A stretch of 64,000 nucleotides of DNA, taken from contig OZ250185.1 in assembly GCA_965238265.1 (NCBI GenBank), forward strand, positions 496,001-560,000, in the 5' to 3' direction. This document shows, piece by piece, positions 26,001 to 33,050 of this stretch (position 1 is the stretch's first letter; every line of letters begins with the position of its first letter). The notes under the pieces were generated by a model. That model had not been told where the DNA came from, ran no database searches, and saw only the letters and a program-made list of their open reading frames with translations. The stretch comes from JAJDUF01 sp965238265 (GTDB lineage: Bacteria > Chloroflexota > UBA11872 > UBA12225 > JAJDUF01). Position numbers and translations under genes: made by a program.

Positions 26001-26097
26001 ATACGGACGCTGGGCGTCCGCTGAGTTCACCGACGTACACGAGATCGAGCAGAAGCTCAACAACCTGATCGAGCGGCAATTGGCGAATAGCGGCTGA
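23062..26097 (+). CDS. Type III-like restriction enzyme, helicase-nuclease (Res), possibly BPTD_3080-like
   Basis: A 1011-aa SF2 helicase/nuclease. Walker A is MATGAGKTT (residues 176-184), the DExH box is DEGH (313-316), motif III-like YDLSATPFF follows, motif V is SMLTEGWDANTV and motif VI is QVIGRALRR. A C-terminal PD-(D/E)xK nuclease is visible as PDFIVL (P930, D931) and VVEIKGYR (E951, K953). Helicase with a C-terminal nuclease next to a Mod-type methyltransferase is the type III restriction layout. The family resembles proteins labelled BPTD_3080 family restriction endonuclease (from memory). All catalytic residues are present, so the enzyme should be active. Confidence 0.88.
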   Translation: MEDRFFAQPVLNAPYSYPARHWELDDDGQPTQQIIERRRSAEFITPIPKPRRRRVGSSQQQLVFDEDDGLSTTEQQYARTAEIVNEIRQHVDRWRSLPNPRDWRVTPETARLLQHWRHYRFSDIRPFFCQVEAVETVIWLTEVAPHMGRTGTRFLDHLANANSEANPELLRLALKMATGAGKTTVMAMIIAWQTINAVRHPNSRRFTRGFLVVTPGITIKDRLRVLQPNDPDSYYTSRELVPNDMRGDLERAKIVITNYHAFMQRERLELSKGGRALLQGRGAALDTQETAGQMIQRVMPELMGLKHILALNDEGHHCYRRKPGESEEGRLTREDSQEAKKNEAAARVWISGLEAVKRKIGLRQVYDLSATPFFLRGSGYAEGTLFPWTVSDFSLMDAIECGIVKLPRVPVADNIPGGDMPTYRNLWEHIRTRMPKAGRGKAKNLDPLALPPQLESALAALYGHYEKTYKLWAAAEISVLPCFIIVCNNTSTSKLVYDYISGFRHARADGPTTFHNGRLALFRNFEDSGNRLARPRTLLIDSEQLESGDALDRNFRTMAADQIERFRRERRARTGDARQADNISDQDLLREVTNTVGKEDRLGGQIRCVVSVSMLTEGWDANTVTHILGVRAFGTQLLCEQVIGRALRRRSYDLNDADLFEVEYADVLGIPFDFTAKPVVAPPKRPRQVTQVRAVSPERDHLEIRFPRVLGYRVDPPKDELAAQFTADSVLTLTPDLVGPTRTRNEGIIGEGVDLNLIENGNLRRATLLYHLTQRLLYTKYRDPNAEPKLHLFGKLKGIVGQWLNSCLVCKGGTNPAQLMYQELADMAAERIAAAITRRHAGERPVRALLDPFNPTGSTRHVNFSTAKTDLWKTDPCKCHINWVVRDGGWEGELCRAVEAHPRVRAYVKNHSLGLEVPYRFGSQPRTYLPDFIVLVDDGRGDDDLLHLVVEIKGYRGEDAKVKKETMEAYWIPGVNNLGEYGRWASAEFTDVHEIEQKLNNLIERQLANSG

Positions 26098-26107
26098 CTA
26101 CCGACCC

Positions 26108-26758
26108 CTAGCCCCCAGCCGGCCGCCTCACCGTCACACGGATGATCCGCACGCAGTAGTGGCCGTCGTGACCGTTGCCGAGCGCGATGTCGCGTTGGCC
26201 AATCTCCAACTGACTCCAGCCCATCACCGTGACTTTGCTACAGGGCGGCATATCAAACGCGGCGCTGCTGAGGCCCGCTTCCCGCCAATCCTCCGTCACG
26301 CCCCGCCCCCACGGCAGGCCGTTGACGTGCTCGCCCCAGAGATTACTGGCCTTCATCTTCACGCCGGTCCGCGGATACTTCCACTCCAGTGGCTCGGCGT
26401 GGATGAGTATCGTGCCGGGCGGTGAGCACGCGCTCCCGATGACCGTCACGCCGATGATCGGCGCCTCTTCCACGAACGTGATCGCTCCGAATGGCGGCAC
26501 GTCAATCTCCACCCCGTCGGGGTTATACTCGGCTCCGCCCTCCTTCTTTCTGGCTTCCCGCCCCAGCTCGACGTAGAAGTTCGGGTAGTTGAAGGGCGCC
26601 TCGTACTCGCGATGCTCTACCGCGTAGACCGCTGCCGTCTGCGGTATGCCGGCGTGCGCCATCTGCGGGACTCCTAGCTCGTCGTCGGCAATCTTGCCCG
26701 GCTGACGGTCCGGACGGACGGAGACGGCGCGGGCGATAGGCTGGATTGTCGCTACCAT
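26108..26758 (-). CDS. Conserved hypothetical protein, 216 aa
   Basis: It starts at ATG 26758, where GGAGGAATACCC gives a clear ribosome site; the frame is open upstream but without a better start. No signal peptide or membrane segment is visible. The sequence is beta-rich with Pro/Gly turns and includes YEAPFNYPNFYVELGREARK, PPFGAITFVEEAPIIGVT and ASNLWGEHVNGLPWGRG. I do not recognise the family. It is convergent with the restriction gene (11 bases apart) and divergent from tatA. Codon use looks like the host's, so a resident rather than recently acquired gene is likely. Confidence 0.65.
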   Translation of the reverse strand: MVATIQPIARAVSVRPDRQPGKIADDELGVPQMAHAGIPQTAAVYAVEHREYEAPFNYPNFYVELGREARKKEGGAEYNPDGVEIDVPPFGAITFVEEAPIIGVTVIGSACSPPGTILIHAEPLEWKYPRTGVKMKASNLWGEHVNGLPWGRGVTEDWREAGLSSAAFDMPPCSKVTVMGWSQLEIGQRDIALGNGHDGHYCVRIIRVTVRRPAGG

Positions 26759-26971
26759 GGGTATTCCTCCTCCACACGATGCCGGCGGGCGCGCCCGCCG
26801 CTCGGCCACACGCGATGAACGAGCGAGACCGCGTGTACGTGCCGGTGGGTACCGAGGATGCCATACCGAGATCATTGCGCGGTGGTCAAGAGGTGTCACA
26901 ACCTTGTCCGGGAGGCGCGTTGTGCCGTATCATTACAGTAGGTAACTAGCAGCGGGGGGCTAGGAGGTAGC

Positions 26972-27223
26972 ATGGGCTTCATTCCCAACGGGCCGGAGGT
27001 CTGGGTCATTCTCGTCATCATCCTCATTGTCTTCGGTGCCGGCAAGCTGCCGGAGATCGGCGGTGCTCTAGGTAAAGGTATCCGCGAATTCCGGGTGACG
27101 CAGAAGCAAGCCAGCGAAGAAGACGACGAGGTAGAGGACATGCCGGCCACGGCGCAGGTCGCAGAGCAGGCGGAAGCTGCCCCAGAGCAGGCGGCGGCCA
27201 CTCCTGAGAAGAAGACCGCTTGA
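26972..27223 (+). CDS. tatA: Twin-arginine translocase subunit TatA (copy 1)
   Basis: This 83-aa protein has the TatA plan: one N-terminal membrane helix (VWVILVIILIVFGAGKLPEI), the FG hinge, then the amphipathic helix with GGALGKGIREFRVTQK, and an acidic Ala/Glu-rich tail. TatA oligomers form the pore-forming part of the Tat export route for folded, often cofactor-containing proteins. AGGAGG precedes the ATG. A near-identical second copy starts 68 bases downstream. No tatC is in the window. Confidence 0.92.
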   Translation: MGFIPNGPEVWVILVIILIVFGAGKLPEIGGALGKGIREFRVTQKQASEEDDEVEDMPATAQVAEQAEAAPEQAAATPEKKTA

Positions 27224-27291
27224 ACGACGCAGCATAGGTAGCGGCCCGCTGGCGCTTGTGAGCGGCGGCGCCGCACCAGTCAGGAGATAGT

Positions 27292-27576
27292 ATGGGCTTC
27301 ATTCCCAGCGGACCAGAGGTCTGGGTCATTCTCGTCATCATCCTCATTGTCTTCGGTGCGGGCAAACTGCCGCAAGTCGGCGGCGCACTCGGGAAGGGTA
27401 TCCGCGAGTTCAGGCTTTCGCAGAAGCAAGCCATGGAAGAGAGGGAAGGCGAGGAAGAAGGCGCGGAGGAGGCTCAGGCCGCCCCCGCGGCCGGCGGCGA
27501 GCAGAAGCCGGCTGAGGCCAGCGCTGCCAAGACGCCAGCGAGCGAAGCCAAGCCTACCGAGAAGGAAACCGCGTAG
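27292..27576 (+). CDS. tatA: Twin-arginine translocase subunit TatA (copy 2)
   Basis: A 94-aa paralogue of the preceding gene. The first 45 or so residues are almost identical (MGFIPSGPEVWVILVIIL, then FGAGKLPQVGGALGKGIREF), while the acidic tail is longer and diverged (EEREGEEEGAEE, AASAAK-like repeats). The bases around the two starts and membrane helices are also nearly identical, so this is a recent tandem duplication of the 5' half or is kept uniform by gene conversion. A GGAGA site precedes the ATG. The strong inverted repeat at 27677-27720 probably ends the transcript. Confidence 0.92.
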   Translation: MGFIPSGPEVWVILVIILIVFGAGKLPQVGGALGKGIREFRLSQKQAMEEREGEEEGAEEAQAAPAAGGEQKPAEASAAKTPASEAKPTEKETA

Positions 27577-27676
27577 CCGTGGCAGTTGACGGTTGTCGGC
27601 TCAGAGCTACCCGTCAATAATCGGCAGCGTTCCTCCGGCTGCTTTGGGTACAGCCTCGACCATCAGGCGCCGGCGC

Positions 27677-27720
27677 CGCACACGGACAGGGCCGGCCGCG
27701 CACGGCCCTGTCCGTGTGCG
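27677..27720. terminator. Perfect 18-bp inverted repeat, likely bidirectional terminator
   Basis: CGCACACGGACAGGGCCG (27677-27694) pairs perfectly with CGGCCCTGTCCGTGTGCG (27703-27720) over an 8-base loop. It sits between the convergent tatA2 and ndk genes. No T-run follows on either strand, so termination would rest on hairpin strength. Confidence 0.7.
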
Positions 27721-27730
27721 CGTTCCCCGA

Positions 27731-28207
27731 TCAGTCTTCGAGGATCCAGCGGTCTACCTCGCGGGTGTAGGCGCATAGTTCTGCGGGACGGAACCACAGC
27801 GCGATCTCCGCAGCAGCGGTCTCGGGCGCGTCGGAGGCGTGGATGAGATTACGCAGCCCGTGGAGCGCGAGGTCGCCGCGGATCGTCCCTGGCGCAGCCT
27901 CCCAGGGACGGGTGCTCCCAACGATGGCCCGCACGACCTGGATGGCCGCCGGTCCCTCCAGCACGGCCGCGACGACCGGTGCGGAGGTCAGGTGTTCCAC
28001 GAGACCGGCGAAGAAGAACTTGCCCTGATGCTCTGCGTAGTGCGTCTCGGCCAGTGATCGCTCCACGACCATCAGCTTGAGGCCGACAATCTTGAGGCCC
28101 CGGCGCTCGAACCGGCCCAGGAGTGCTCCTACCAGCGCACGCTGCACACCGTCCGGCTTCACAAGTATCAACGTGTACTCGCGGTTTGGCCCTGCTACTG
28201 TCGTCAT
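27731..28207 (-). CDS. ndk: Nucleoside diphosphate kinase
   Basis: This 158-aa enzyme transfers the gamma phosphate of ATP to NDPs through a phosphohistidine. The N-terminal LILVKPDGVQR, the GLKIVGLKLM strand and the catalytic His in NLIHASD (H123) are present; the DGVQRALVG loop and RPWEAAPGTIRGDL nucleotide-binding region also match. At 158 aa it is slightly longer than the usual 140-150 because of an N-terminal extension and the C-terminal YTREVDRWILED. The stop lies 10 bases from a perfect inverted repeat. Housekeeping gene, resident. Confidence 0.95.
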   Translation of the reverse strand: MTTVAGPNREYTLILVKPDGVQRALVGALLGRFERRGLKIVGLKLMVVERSLAETHYAEHQGKFFFAGLVEHLTSAPVVAAVLEGPAAIQVVRAIVGSTRPWEAAPGTIRGDLALHGLRNLIHASDAPETAAAEIALWFRPAELCAYTREVDRWILED

Positions 28208-28253
28208 GTCGCTGTCCTACCTCACAGTTGCTTGTTGACACGGATGCTGGCGC

Positions 28254-28631
28254 TCACTCGGTCGCAGCTTCCGCCGCGCGACGTTGCGCGAGCCGCTCCC
28301 AAGCTCTACGCACCTCCAGCCGCAGCAATCCTAAGCCCACCGTGCGACGAGCGCGCACGATCATCGTCAGGTCTTGAGCGCCGGAGGCCACCAACAGCGT
28401 ACCATCGGCTCCTTCCACGATGATTTGCTGCACCGACCCGATGGCCAAGTGCTCGACCGCCTGCCGGATAGCGCCAGCGAGCGCATCGGCCATTGCGCCC
28501 TGCAGCTCGCTCGCTGCGCCGCTTGGTAGCGCTACTTGCACTGCGCCTGACCCGTCGGCGAGCCAGACGCCGGTGACATCCTGCATCTGGCCCAGCCGCG
28601 CCAGGGCCGCTTCTACTCCCGCCTTAAGCAA
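28254..28631 (-). CDS. Roadblock/LC7 (MglB-like) domain protein
   Basis: A 125-aa protein read from TTG 28631; no ATG exists in frame before the upstream stop, so TTG (or a nearby ATT) must serve. The Roadblock fold is suggested by VTGVWLADGSGAVQVALP, a central amphipathic helix (LAGAIRQAVEHLAIGS) and the strand pair VQQIIVEGADGTLLVAS, LTMIVRARRTVGLGLLRLEV. In bacteria such proteins act as activators of MglA-type small GTPases or as dimeric scaffolds. It lies downstream of the TPR gene on the same strand (55-base gap), so co-transcription is likely. No GTPase gene is nearby. Confidence 0.72.
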   Translation of the reverse strand: MLKAGVEAALARLGQMQDVTGVWLADGSGAVQVALPSGAASELQGAMADALAGAIRQAVEHLAIGSVQQIIVEGADGTLLVASGAQDLTMIVRARRTVGLGLLRLEVRRAWERLAQRRAAEAATE

Positions 28632-28686
28632 GGCGCCGCTATTGCTCGGAATACGCGCCTCCCACTTTTACCTACTCCGGTCTTAC

Positions 28687-29973
28687 TTACTCCGGACGAA
28701 GCAGCGCCAGTGCCTTCGCATACGCCTCGATAGCCCCGGCAAAGTCGCCTTGCCGCCGCCGCTCGTTGCCGACGGCGCGCCACTCCTCGGGGGTACGAGG
28801 CACGTCCACGGTGGTTGACGCTCCAACGTCGTCTTTGTCTCCCGGCTGCGCTACCGTGGCGGCAACGACGGCCTCGCCGCCGCTCGCGGCCGGATCGTCT
28901 GCTGCGGCCACAGCGCCGTGAGGCTCCTCAGCCGCATCCGGTACAGCCACCGCCGCCGTGGCCGCCCCATCATCCCCGTCGGTCGTTGCGCTTGCCGGGG
29001 GTACGGCCGGTGCCCCCGGATCGCCGGGCATCGGCTCCGGGGCGGGCGGTGGAGGCGGTGCAGCCGGCAACGGCGCCTCGGGAGTAGCGTCCGGCAGCGG
29101 TCGTGCGGGCACTCTTGGCGGTTCGACCCGGCCGGGTGTCTCTAGGTCGGGGGCGAGCAGCGCCAGCTCGCTGGCATCGAGCACGCGGAACGCACCGCGC
29201 AAGAGCGGATCTACACGCCGCGCCCTCGCGAGGGACTGACTACTATCGCCGCCGTTGACCTGGGCGTCCAAAGCCGCCAGCAGGTTCGCTGGCAATGCCA
29301 ACGGCTGCCGATTCAGGAGGGCGGCCAGGGCTGCCTGTGCCTCGGCAAGCTGGTGTGAGCGCCACAGCGCCCGAATCAGCACAATCACGAGGTCGCTGCG
29401 CCCCGGCTCCAGGTCGAGACAGGCGCGGACTTCCTGCACCGCATGCTCCCAGAGACCCCCGCGCAGGAAGCGGTGCGCCAGCCCGGCCCGGCTCAACGGC
29501 CGCCGGGGCGGCCCCGCAGCGCCATTGGCCAGGGCGTTGTCCGGCCCCCAATACTCCAACAGATCTGCTGCCCGCTGCCAGTAGGGAGCGGCCGCTTCAC
29601 CGCCTTCCAGGATAGCCACGGCGCCCGCCAGCCCCTGCGCGGCCGGGGCGCAGCCCGGCTCTAGGTGCAAGACCAGCTCGAACTCGGAGCGGGCCTCCTC
29701 CACTGCGCCAATGGCCGCGTTGCCCGCACCCATCAGGAGATGGGCTTCCCACCCCTCCTTCACGAGCGCCGCGGCACGGGCGCAAGCGTTCAGCGCATCC
29801 GCCGGACGACCACGCGCCAAGAGCAGGCGTGCCTGCTCGCAAGACGCCGTATACTGGCCGGCAATCCGGTCGGCTGCAATCTCAGTTGCCAAGCTCTTCC
29901 CCACACGTGGCGGCCCAGCGGCTGCTTGCTCGGCAGCCATCTCGACCGGAGGCGCCATCCTAGCCAGCAGCAT
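28687..29973 (-). CDS. TPR-repeat protein with Pro/Ala-rich linker
   Basis: This 428-aa protein has TPR-like helices at residues about 40-130 (ARLLLARGRPADALNACARA, then EEARSEFELVLHLEPG) and 170-250 (HAVQEVRACLDLEPGRS, QLAEAQAALAALL). A long Pro/Ala/Gly/Asp-rich linker follows (about 300-385), then one more TPR near the end (GNERRRQGDFAGAIEAYAKA). There is no signal peptide. It is probably a scaffold paired with the downstream Roadblock protein. The start is uncertain among several in-frame candidates near the N-terminus. Confidence 0.75.
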   Translation of the reverse strand: MLLARMAPPVEMAAEQAAAGPPRVGKSLATEIAADRIAGQYTASCEQARLLLARGRPADALNACARAAALVKEGWEAHLLMGAGNAAIGAVEEARSEFELVLHLEPGCAPAAQGLAGAVAILEGGEAAAPYWQRAADLLEYWGPDNALANGAAGPPRRPLSRAGLAHRFLRGGLWEHAVQEVRACLDLEPGRSDLVIVLIRALWRSHQLAEAQAALAALLNRQPLALPANLLAALDAQVNGGDSSQSLARARRVDPLLRGAFRVLDASELALLAPDLETPGRVEPPRVPARPLPDATPEAPLPAAPPPPPAPEPMPGDPGAPAVPPASATTDGDDGAATAAVAVPDAAEEPHGAVAAADDPAASGGEAVVAATVAQPGDKDDVGASTTVDVPRTPEEWRAVGNERRRQGDFAGAIEAYAKALALLRPE

Positions 29974-30380
29974 CCTGCGTGAGCAGCGTTGGTTCGGCGC
30001 GGTCTACAAGTGCAAACGGCAGCCCGGATCGCCTGTCGGAGTACCGGAGACGGGCATCTCCCGCCGCAGATCGGGGACGAAAAGCGAGGCCGTCGCTACG
30101 CTGCCGCCGTTTTCGCAGAGGAAGACGGTCGCACCATGTCGCCGGCCCGGAGTCGGTGCATGTTACCGAACCGGTGGCGAGCGGAGCAATCCGCTACGCC
30201 AGCGGGACAGCACACCGCAGGTATCTGCGACAATGATAAGCAGCCGATCCGGACCCACCCCTTGTAACAAGCGAGGCCAGGGGGCGCTGACGAGGGAGGG
30301 GTTTGTGTGGATGAGTACACCTACCCCCACCCCCCTGCCCTGGAGGGAAGGGGCCGGGGGTTAGGTCCAACCCGCCTCCT
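29974..30380. other. Intergenic region upstream of the exopolysaccharide operon
   Basis: About 400 bases between the divergent TPR and glycosyltransferase genes. Short open frames exist on both strands but none has family resemblance or a convincing ribosome site. It ends with a palindromic repeat (30321-30366). The promoters of both divergent units should lie here; I cannot place a -35/-10 pair with confidence. Confidence 0.5.
30321..30366. repeat. Palindromic repeat, family C (CCTACCCCC...GGGGGTTAGG)
   Basis: CCTACCCCC and GGGGGTTAGG arms flank an inner CCCTGGAGGG stem. A second copy with nearly the same sequence lies at 58461-58506. Confidence 0.75.
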
Positions 30381-30392
30381 GTGGGCACGATC

Positions 30393-31562
30393 ATGATTAT
30401 CGGCATCAACGCCCAAAAGCTCTATCACTCCCAGGACTATCGCAACGCGGGCATTAGCCGGTACATCGGCCAGCTCTTGCGCCACCTTGGCCCCCAGACG
30501 AAACACCGTTTCATTGTCTTCACCAACGAGCAGCTCCGCCACTGGGAAGGGTGGGGCGAAGAGCGCATGGCGCTGCATGCCTCCATCTGGCCCACGAGCC
30601 GGCCGGCGGTACGAGTGCTCTGGGAGCAGCTGGTGCTGCCCTGGGCGGCCTGGCGTCACCGCCTCGACGTGCTGCACTGCCCGCTGAACGTCCTGCCACT
30701 AGCAGCGACGGTGCCTTGTGTAGTGACCGTACACGACCTCTCGTTCGAGCGCTTCCCAGGCCGGTTCCATCCGGTCAAACAGCGGTATCTGGCCGCCTTT
30801 ACACGCCTGTCGGCGCGGCGCGCCGGACACATCCTGACCGACTCGGCGAGTACGCGGGACGATGTCACGCGCTTCTACGGTATCCCGGCAGCGCGTATGA
30901 CCGTTGTGTATCCAGGCGTAGACGCGGACTTCACACCGATCCGCGATACCCAGGTGCTCGGTGACTTTCGGCGCCGGCACGGTCTGGAAGCGCCGTACAT
31001 TCTCTATCTCGGCACGTTGGAGCCGCGGAAGAACGTTGATCGCCTGGTGCGGGCCTTTGCCGCGCTCGCGGCCGCCGGGGGGCCGCACTTCCGGCACCGC
31101 CTGGTGCTGGCGGGCGGTAAGGGCTGGGATTACCAGGCCATTTTTCGCGCTATTGAGGAGGAGGGCATTGCGGACCGTGTGCTGACGCCGGGCTACGTAC
31201 CCAGAGCGGAACAGCCACTCTGGTACAATGCCGCCGACCTGTTTGTCTACCCGTCCGAGTACGAGGGCTTCGGCTTTCCGGTACTGGAAGCGATGGCTTG
31301 CGGCGTGCCGGTGATCACGACGCGAGCCTCATCTCTACCGGAGGTCGTCGGTGCTGCCGGGTGTTTAGTGCCTCCCTCCGACGAGGCGGCCCTCACTACG
31401 GCGATGGCGGAGCTCCTGTCGCGGCCGGAGGCGGCCGCGGCGCTGGCGGCGGCCGGCACGGTCCAAGCGGCCCGCTTCACCTGGGACCGGGCAGCAGCGG
31501 CCTGCCTGGCAGTGTATGAGCGCCTCGGATCGGGGAGACAACAACCATGGCTCGCATCCTAA
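30393..31562 (+). CDS. Glycosyltransferase family 4, first gene of exopolysaccharide operon
   Basis: A 389-aa GT-B glycosyltransferase from ATG 30393 (GTG 30381 is also in frame). The N-terminal domain opens with IIGINAQKL and the hinge precedes YILYLGTLEPRKNVDRLVRA. The C-terminal nucleotide-sugar site has YPSEYEGFGFPVLEAMACG, the E-x7-E pattern of GT4 enzymes. It adds a sugar to a lipid-linked polysaccharide precursor in the cytoplasm; donor and acceptor are unknown. Its end overlaps the next gene by 16 bases, showing operon coupling. Confidence 0.88.
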   Translation: MIIGINAQKLYHSQDYRNAGISRYIGQLLRHLGPQTKHRFIVFTNEQLRHWEGWGEERMALHASIWPTSRPAVRVLWEQLVLPWAAWRHRLDVLHCPLNVLPLAATVPCVVTVHDLSFERFPGRFHPVKQRYLAAFTRLSARRAGHILTDSASTRDDVTRFYGIPAARMTVVYPGVDADFTPIRDTQVLGDFRRRHGLEAPYILYLGTLEPRKNVDRLVRAFAALAAAGGPHFRHRLVLAGGKGWDYQAIFRAIEEEGIADRVLTPGYVPRAEQPLWYNAADLFVYPSEYEGFGFPVLEAMACGVPVITTRASSLPEVVGAAGCLVPPSDEAALTTAMAELLSRPEAAAALAAAGTVQAARFTWDRAAAACLAVYERLGSGRQQPWLAS

Positions 31563-33046
31563 GCCCGGTTATGATGTCCCCGGCACCCACCCGGCCACCG
31601 CAGACGCCGCGCCGTGTCTCGGCACGCCTGCTGCCCATCCTCGGGTTGCTCGTCGGCGACATTGCCTTAGCAAACCTGGCCTTCGTGCTCGCCTACTGGG
31701 TGCGCTACGATTTGCGCTGGGCGCCACCGGTCGGCGGCGAGTTCGTGGATGTCCCGCTCGGTAACTACACGGGACCGCAGCTCCTTGTCACCACCATTCT
31801 CATCGTCGTGTTCCTCTGGCTTGGCCTCTATCGCCAGCGGCGCAGCCGGCAGTGGCTCGACGAAGTGGGCAGCATCGTGACGGGCAGTACCTTCGGCTTC
31901 TCCACGCTGATCGTGTTGTTCTTCATCCTGCGGCCGGAGATCGGTATTTACTCGCGTACGATGATCCTGTATCCGTGGTTGGGTGTCGTGGTGCTGCTCT
32001 CCGCCTTTCGATTGGTCGTGCGGACCGTGATCGCCTGGCGGCGGCGGCGCGGCCGCGACGTGCGGCGCGTCCTCGTCGTTGGCGCCGGTACCCGCGGCAA
32101 GATGGTGATGCAGCAGATCGAGCAGCATCCCGGCCTCGGGTATCGGCCCGTTGGCTTTCTCGACGACGTCGCCTGGGCACAACGCGCCGATTTCGGGCGC
32201 TTCCGGGTCCTAGGTGCGGTTGCAGACTTGCCACAGGTGGCAGCGGCGCAGCAGATAGACGAAGTGATCGTGGCGCTGCCGGGCGAGTCCCACGACACTA
32301 TTCTCCGCACGCTCGACTATTGCGCCCAAGGCAACATCGGCTTCAAGCTCGTGCCCGATCTCTTCGAGTTGACGTTGGGGGATGTAGAAGTTGACAATCT
32401 GGCCGGTATTCCCCTGATCGGCGTGCGCGATTCCTTGCTGACGGGCCTCAACCTCGGGGGCAAGCGCGTGCTGGACGTGGTCATCGCGAGCGTGGTCTTG
32501 CTCATCACCCTCCCGCTGTCGCTGATCCTGATCATTGCGATCAGAATTGAGAGCGCCGGGCCGTTTCTCTTGCCGCAGCGGCGCATTGGCCGGGACACCC
32601 GTCCTTTCCGCATGTTCAAGTTCCGTTCGATGTATCGGGATGCCGAGCAGCAGCGCGCGGCGCTCCAACACCTCAACGAGGCGGAGGGACCGCTCTTCAA
32701 GATGCGCGATGACCCGCGGATCACGAAGGTCGGCAAGATCATGCGTCGCTTCAGTCTCGATGAGCTACCGCAGCTCTGGAACGTGCTGCGGGGAGATATG
32801 AGCCTGGTCGGGCCGCGGGCACCGCTGGCCGGCGAAGTCGAGCAGTACGACGCCTGGCAGACCAGGCGGCTCGCCGTGACGCCCGGCCTCACGGGCCTCT
32901 GGCAGGTCAGTGGTCGCAGCGAGTTGAGCTTTGACGAGATGTTGATGCTCGACTTCTACTACATTGAAAACTGGTCTATCGGTCTCGACGTGAAGATTCT
33001 GCTACTCACGATCCCGGCCGTGTTGAGCGGTCACGGCGCCTATTAG
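31547..33046 (+). CDS. Polyprenyl-phosphate sugar-1-phosphate transferase (WbaP/WcaJ type)
   Basis: This 499-aa membrane enzyme starts the lipid-linked sugar unit by moving a hexose-1-phosphate from UDP-sugar to undecaprenyl phosphate. It has four or five N-terminal membrane helices, a CoA-binding-like middle domain (VRRVLVVGAGTRGKMVM), one more helix (VLDVVIASVVLLITLPLSL) and the catalytic C-terminus: RMFKFRSMYRDAE, RRFSLDELPQLWNVLRGDM and SLVGPRAP. The family length is 450-500. It overlaps the upstream glycosyltransferase, and a second glycosyltransferase starts 4 bases downstream. Confidence 0.92.
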   Translation: MARILSPVMMSPAPTRPPQTPRRVSARLLPILGLLVGDIALANLAFVLAYWVRYDLRWAPPVGGEFVDVPLGNYTGPQLLVTTILIVVFLWLGLYRQRRSRQWLDEVGSIVTGSTFGFSTLIVLFFILRPEIGIYSRTMILYPWLGVVVLLSAFRLVVRTVIAWRRRRGRDVRRVLVVGAGTRGKMVMQQIEQHPGLGYRPVGFLDDVAWAQRADFGRFRVLGAVADLPQVAAAQQIDEVIVALPGESHDTILRTLDYCAQGNIGFKLVPDLFELTLGDVEVDNLAGIPLIGVRDSLLTGLNLGGKRVLDVVIASVVLLITLPLSLILIIAIRIESAGPFLLPQRRIGRDTRPFRMFKFRSMYRDAEQQRAALQHLNEAEGPLFKMRDDPRITKVGKIMRRFSLDELPQLWNVLRGDMSLVGPRAPLAGEVEQYDAWQTRRLAVTPGLTGLWQVSGRSELSFDEMLMLDFYYIENWSIGLDVKILLLTIPAVLSGHGAY

Positions 33047-33050
33047 CCCC

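Noticed and set aside
25000..26079. Long open frame antisense to the helicase-nuclease gene
   Set aside because: Explained by codon bias of the sense gene; no motif or ribosome site.
29974..30380. A coding region between the TPR gene and the exopolysaccharide operon
   Set aside because: Open frames are short, lack ribosome sites and look like GC-rich chance frames.
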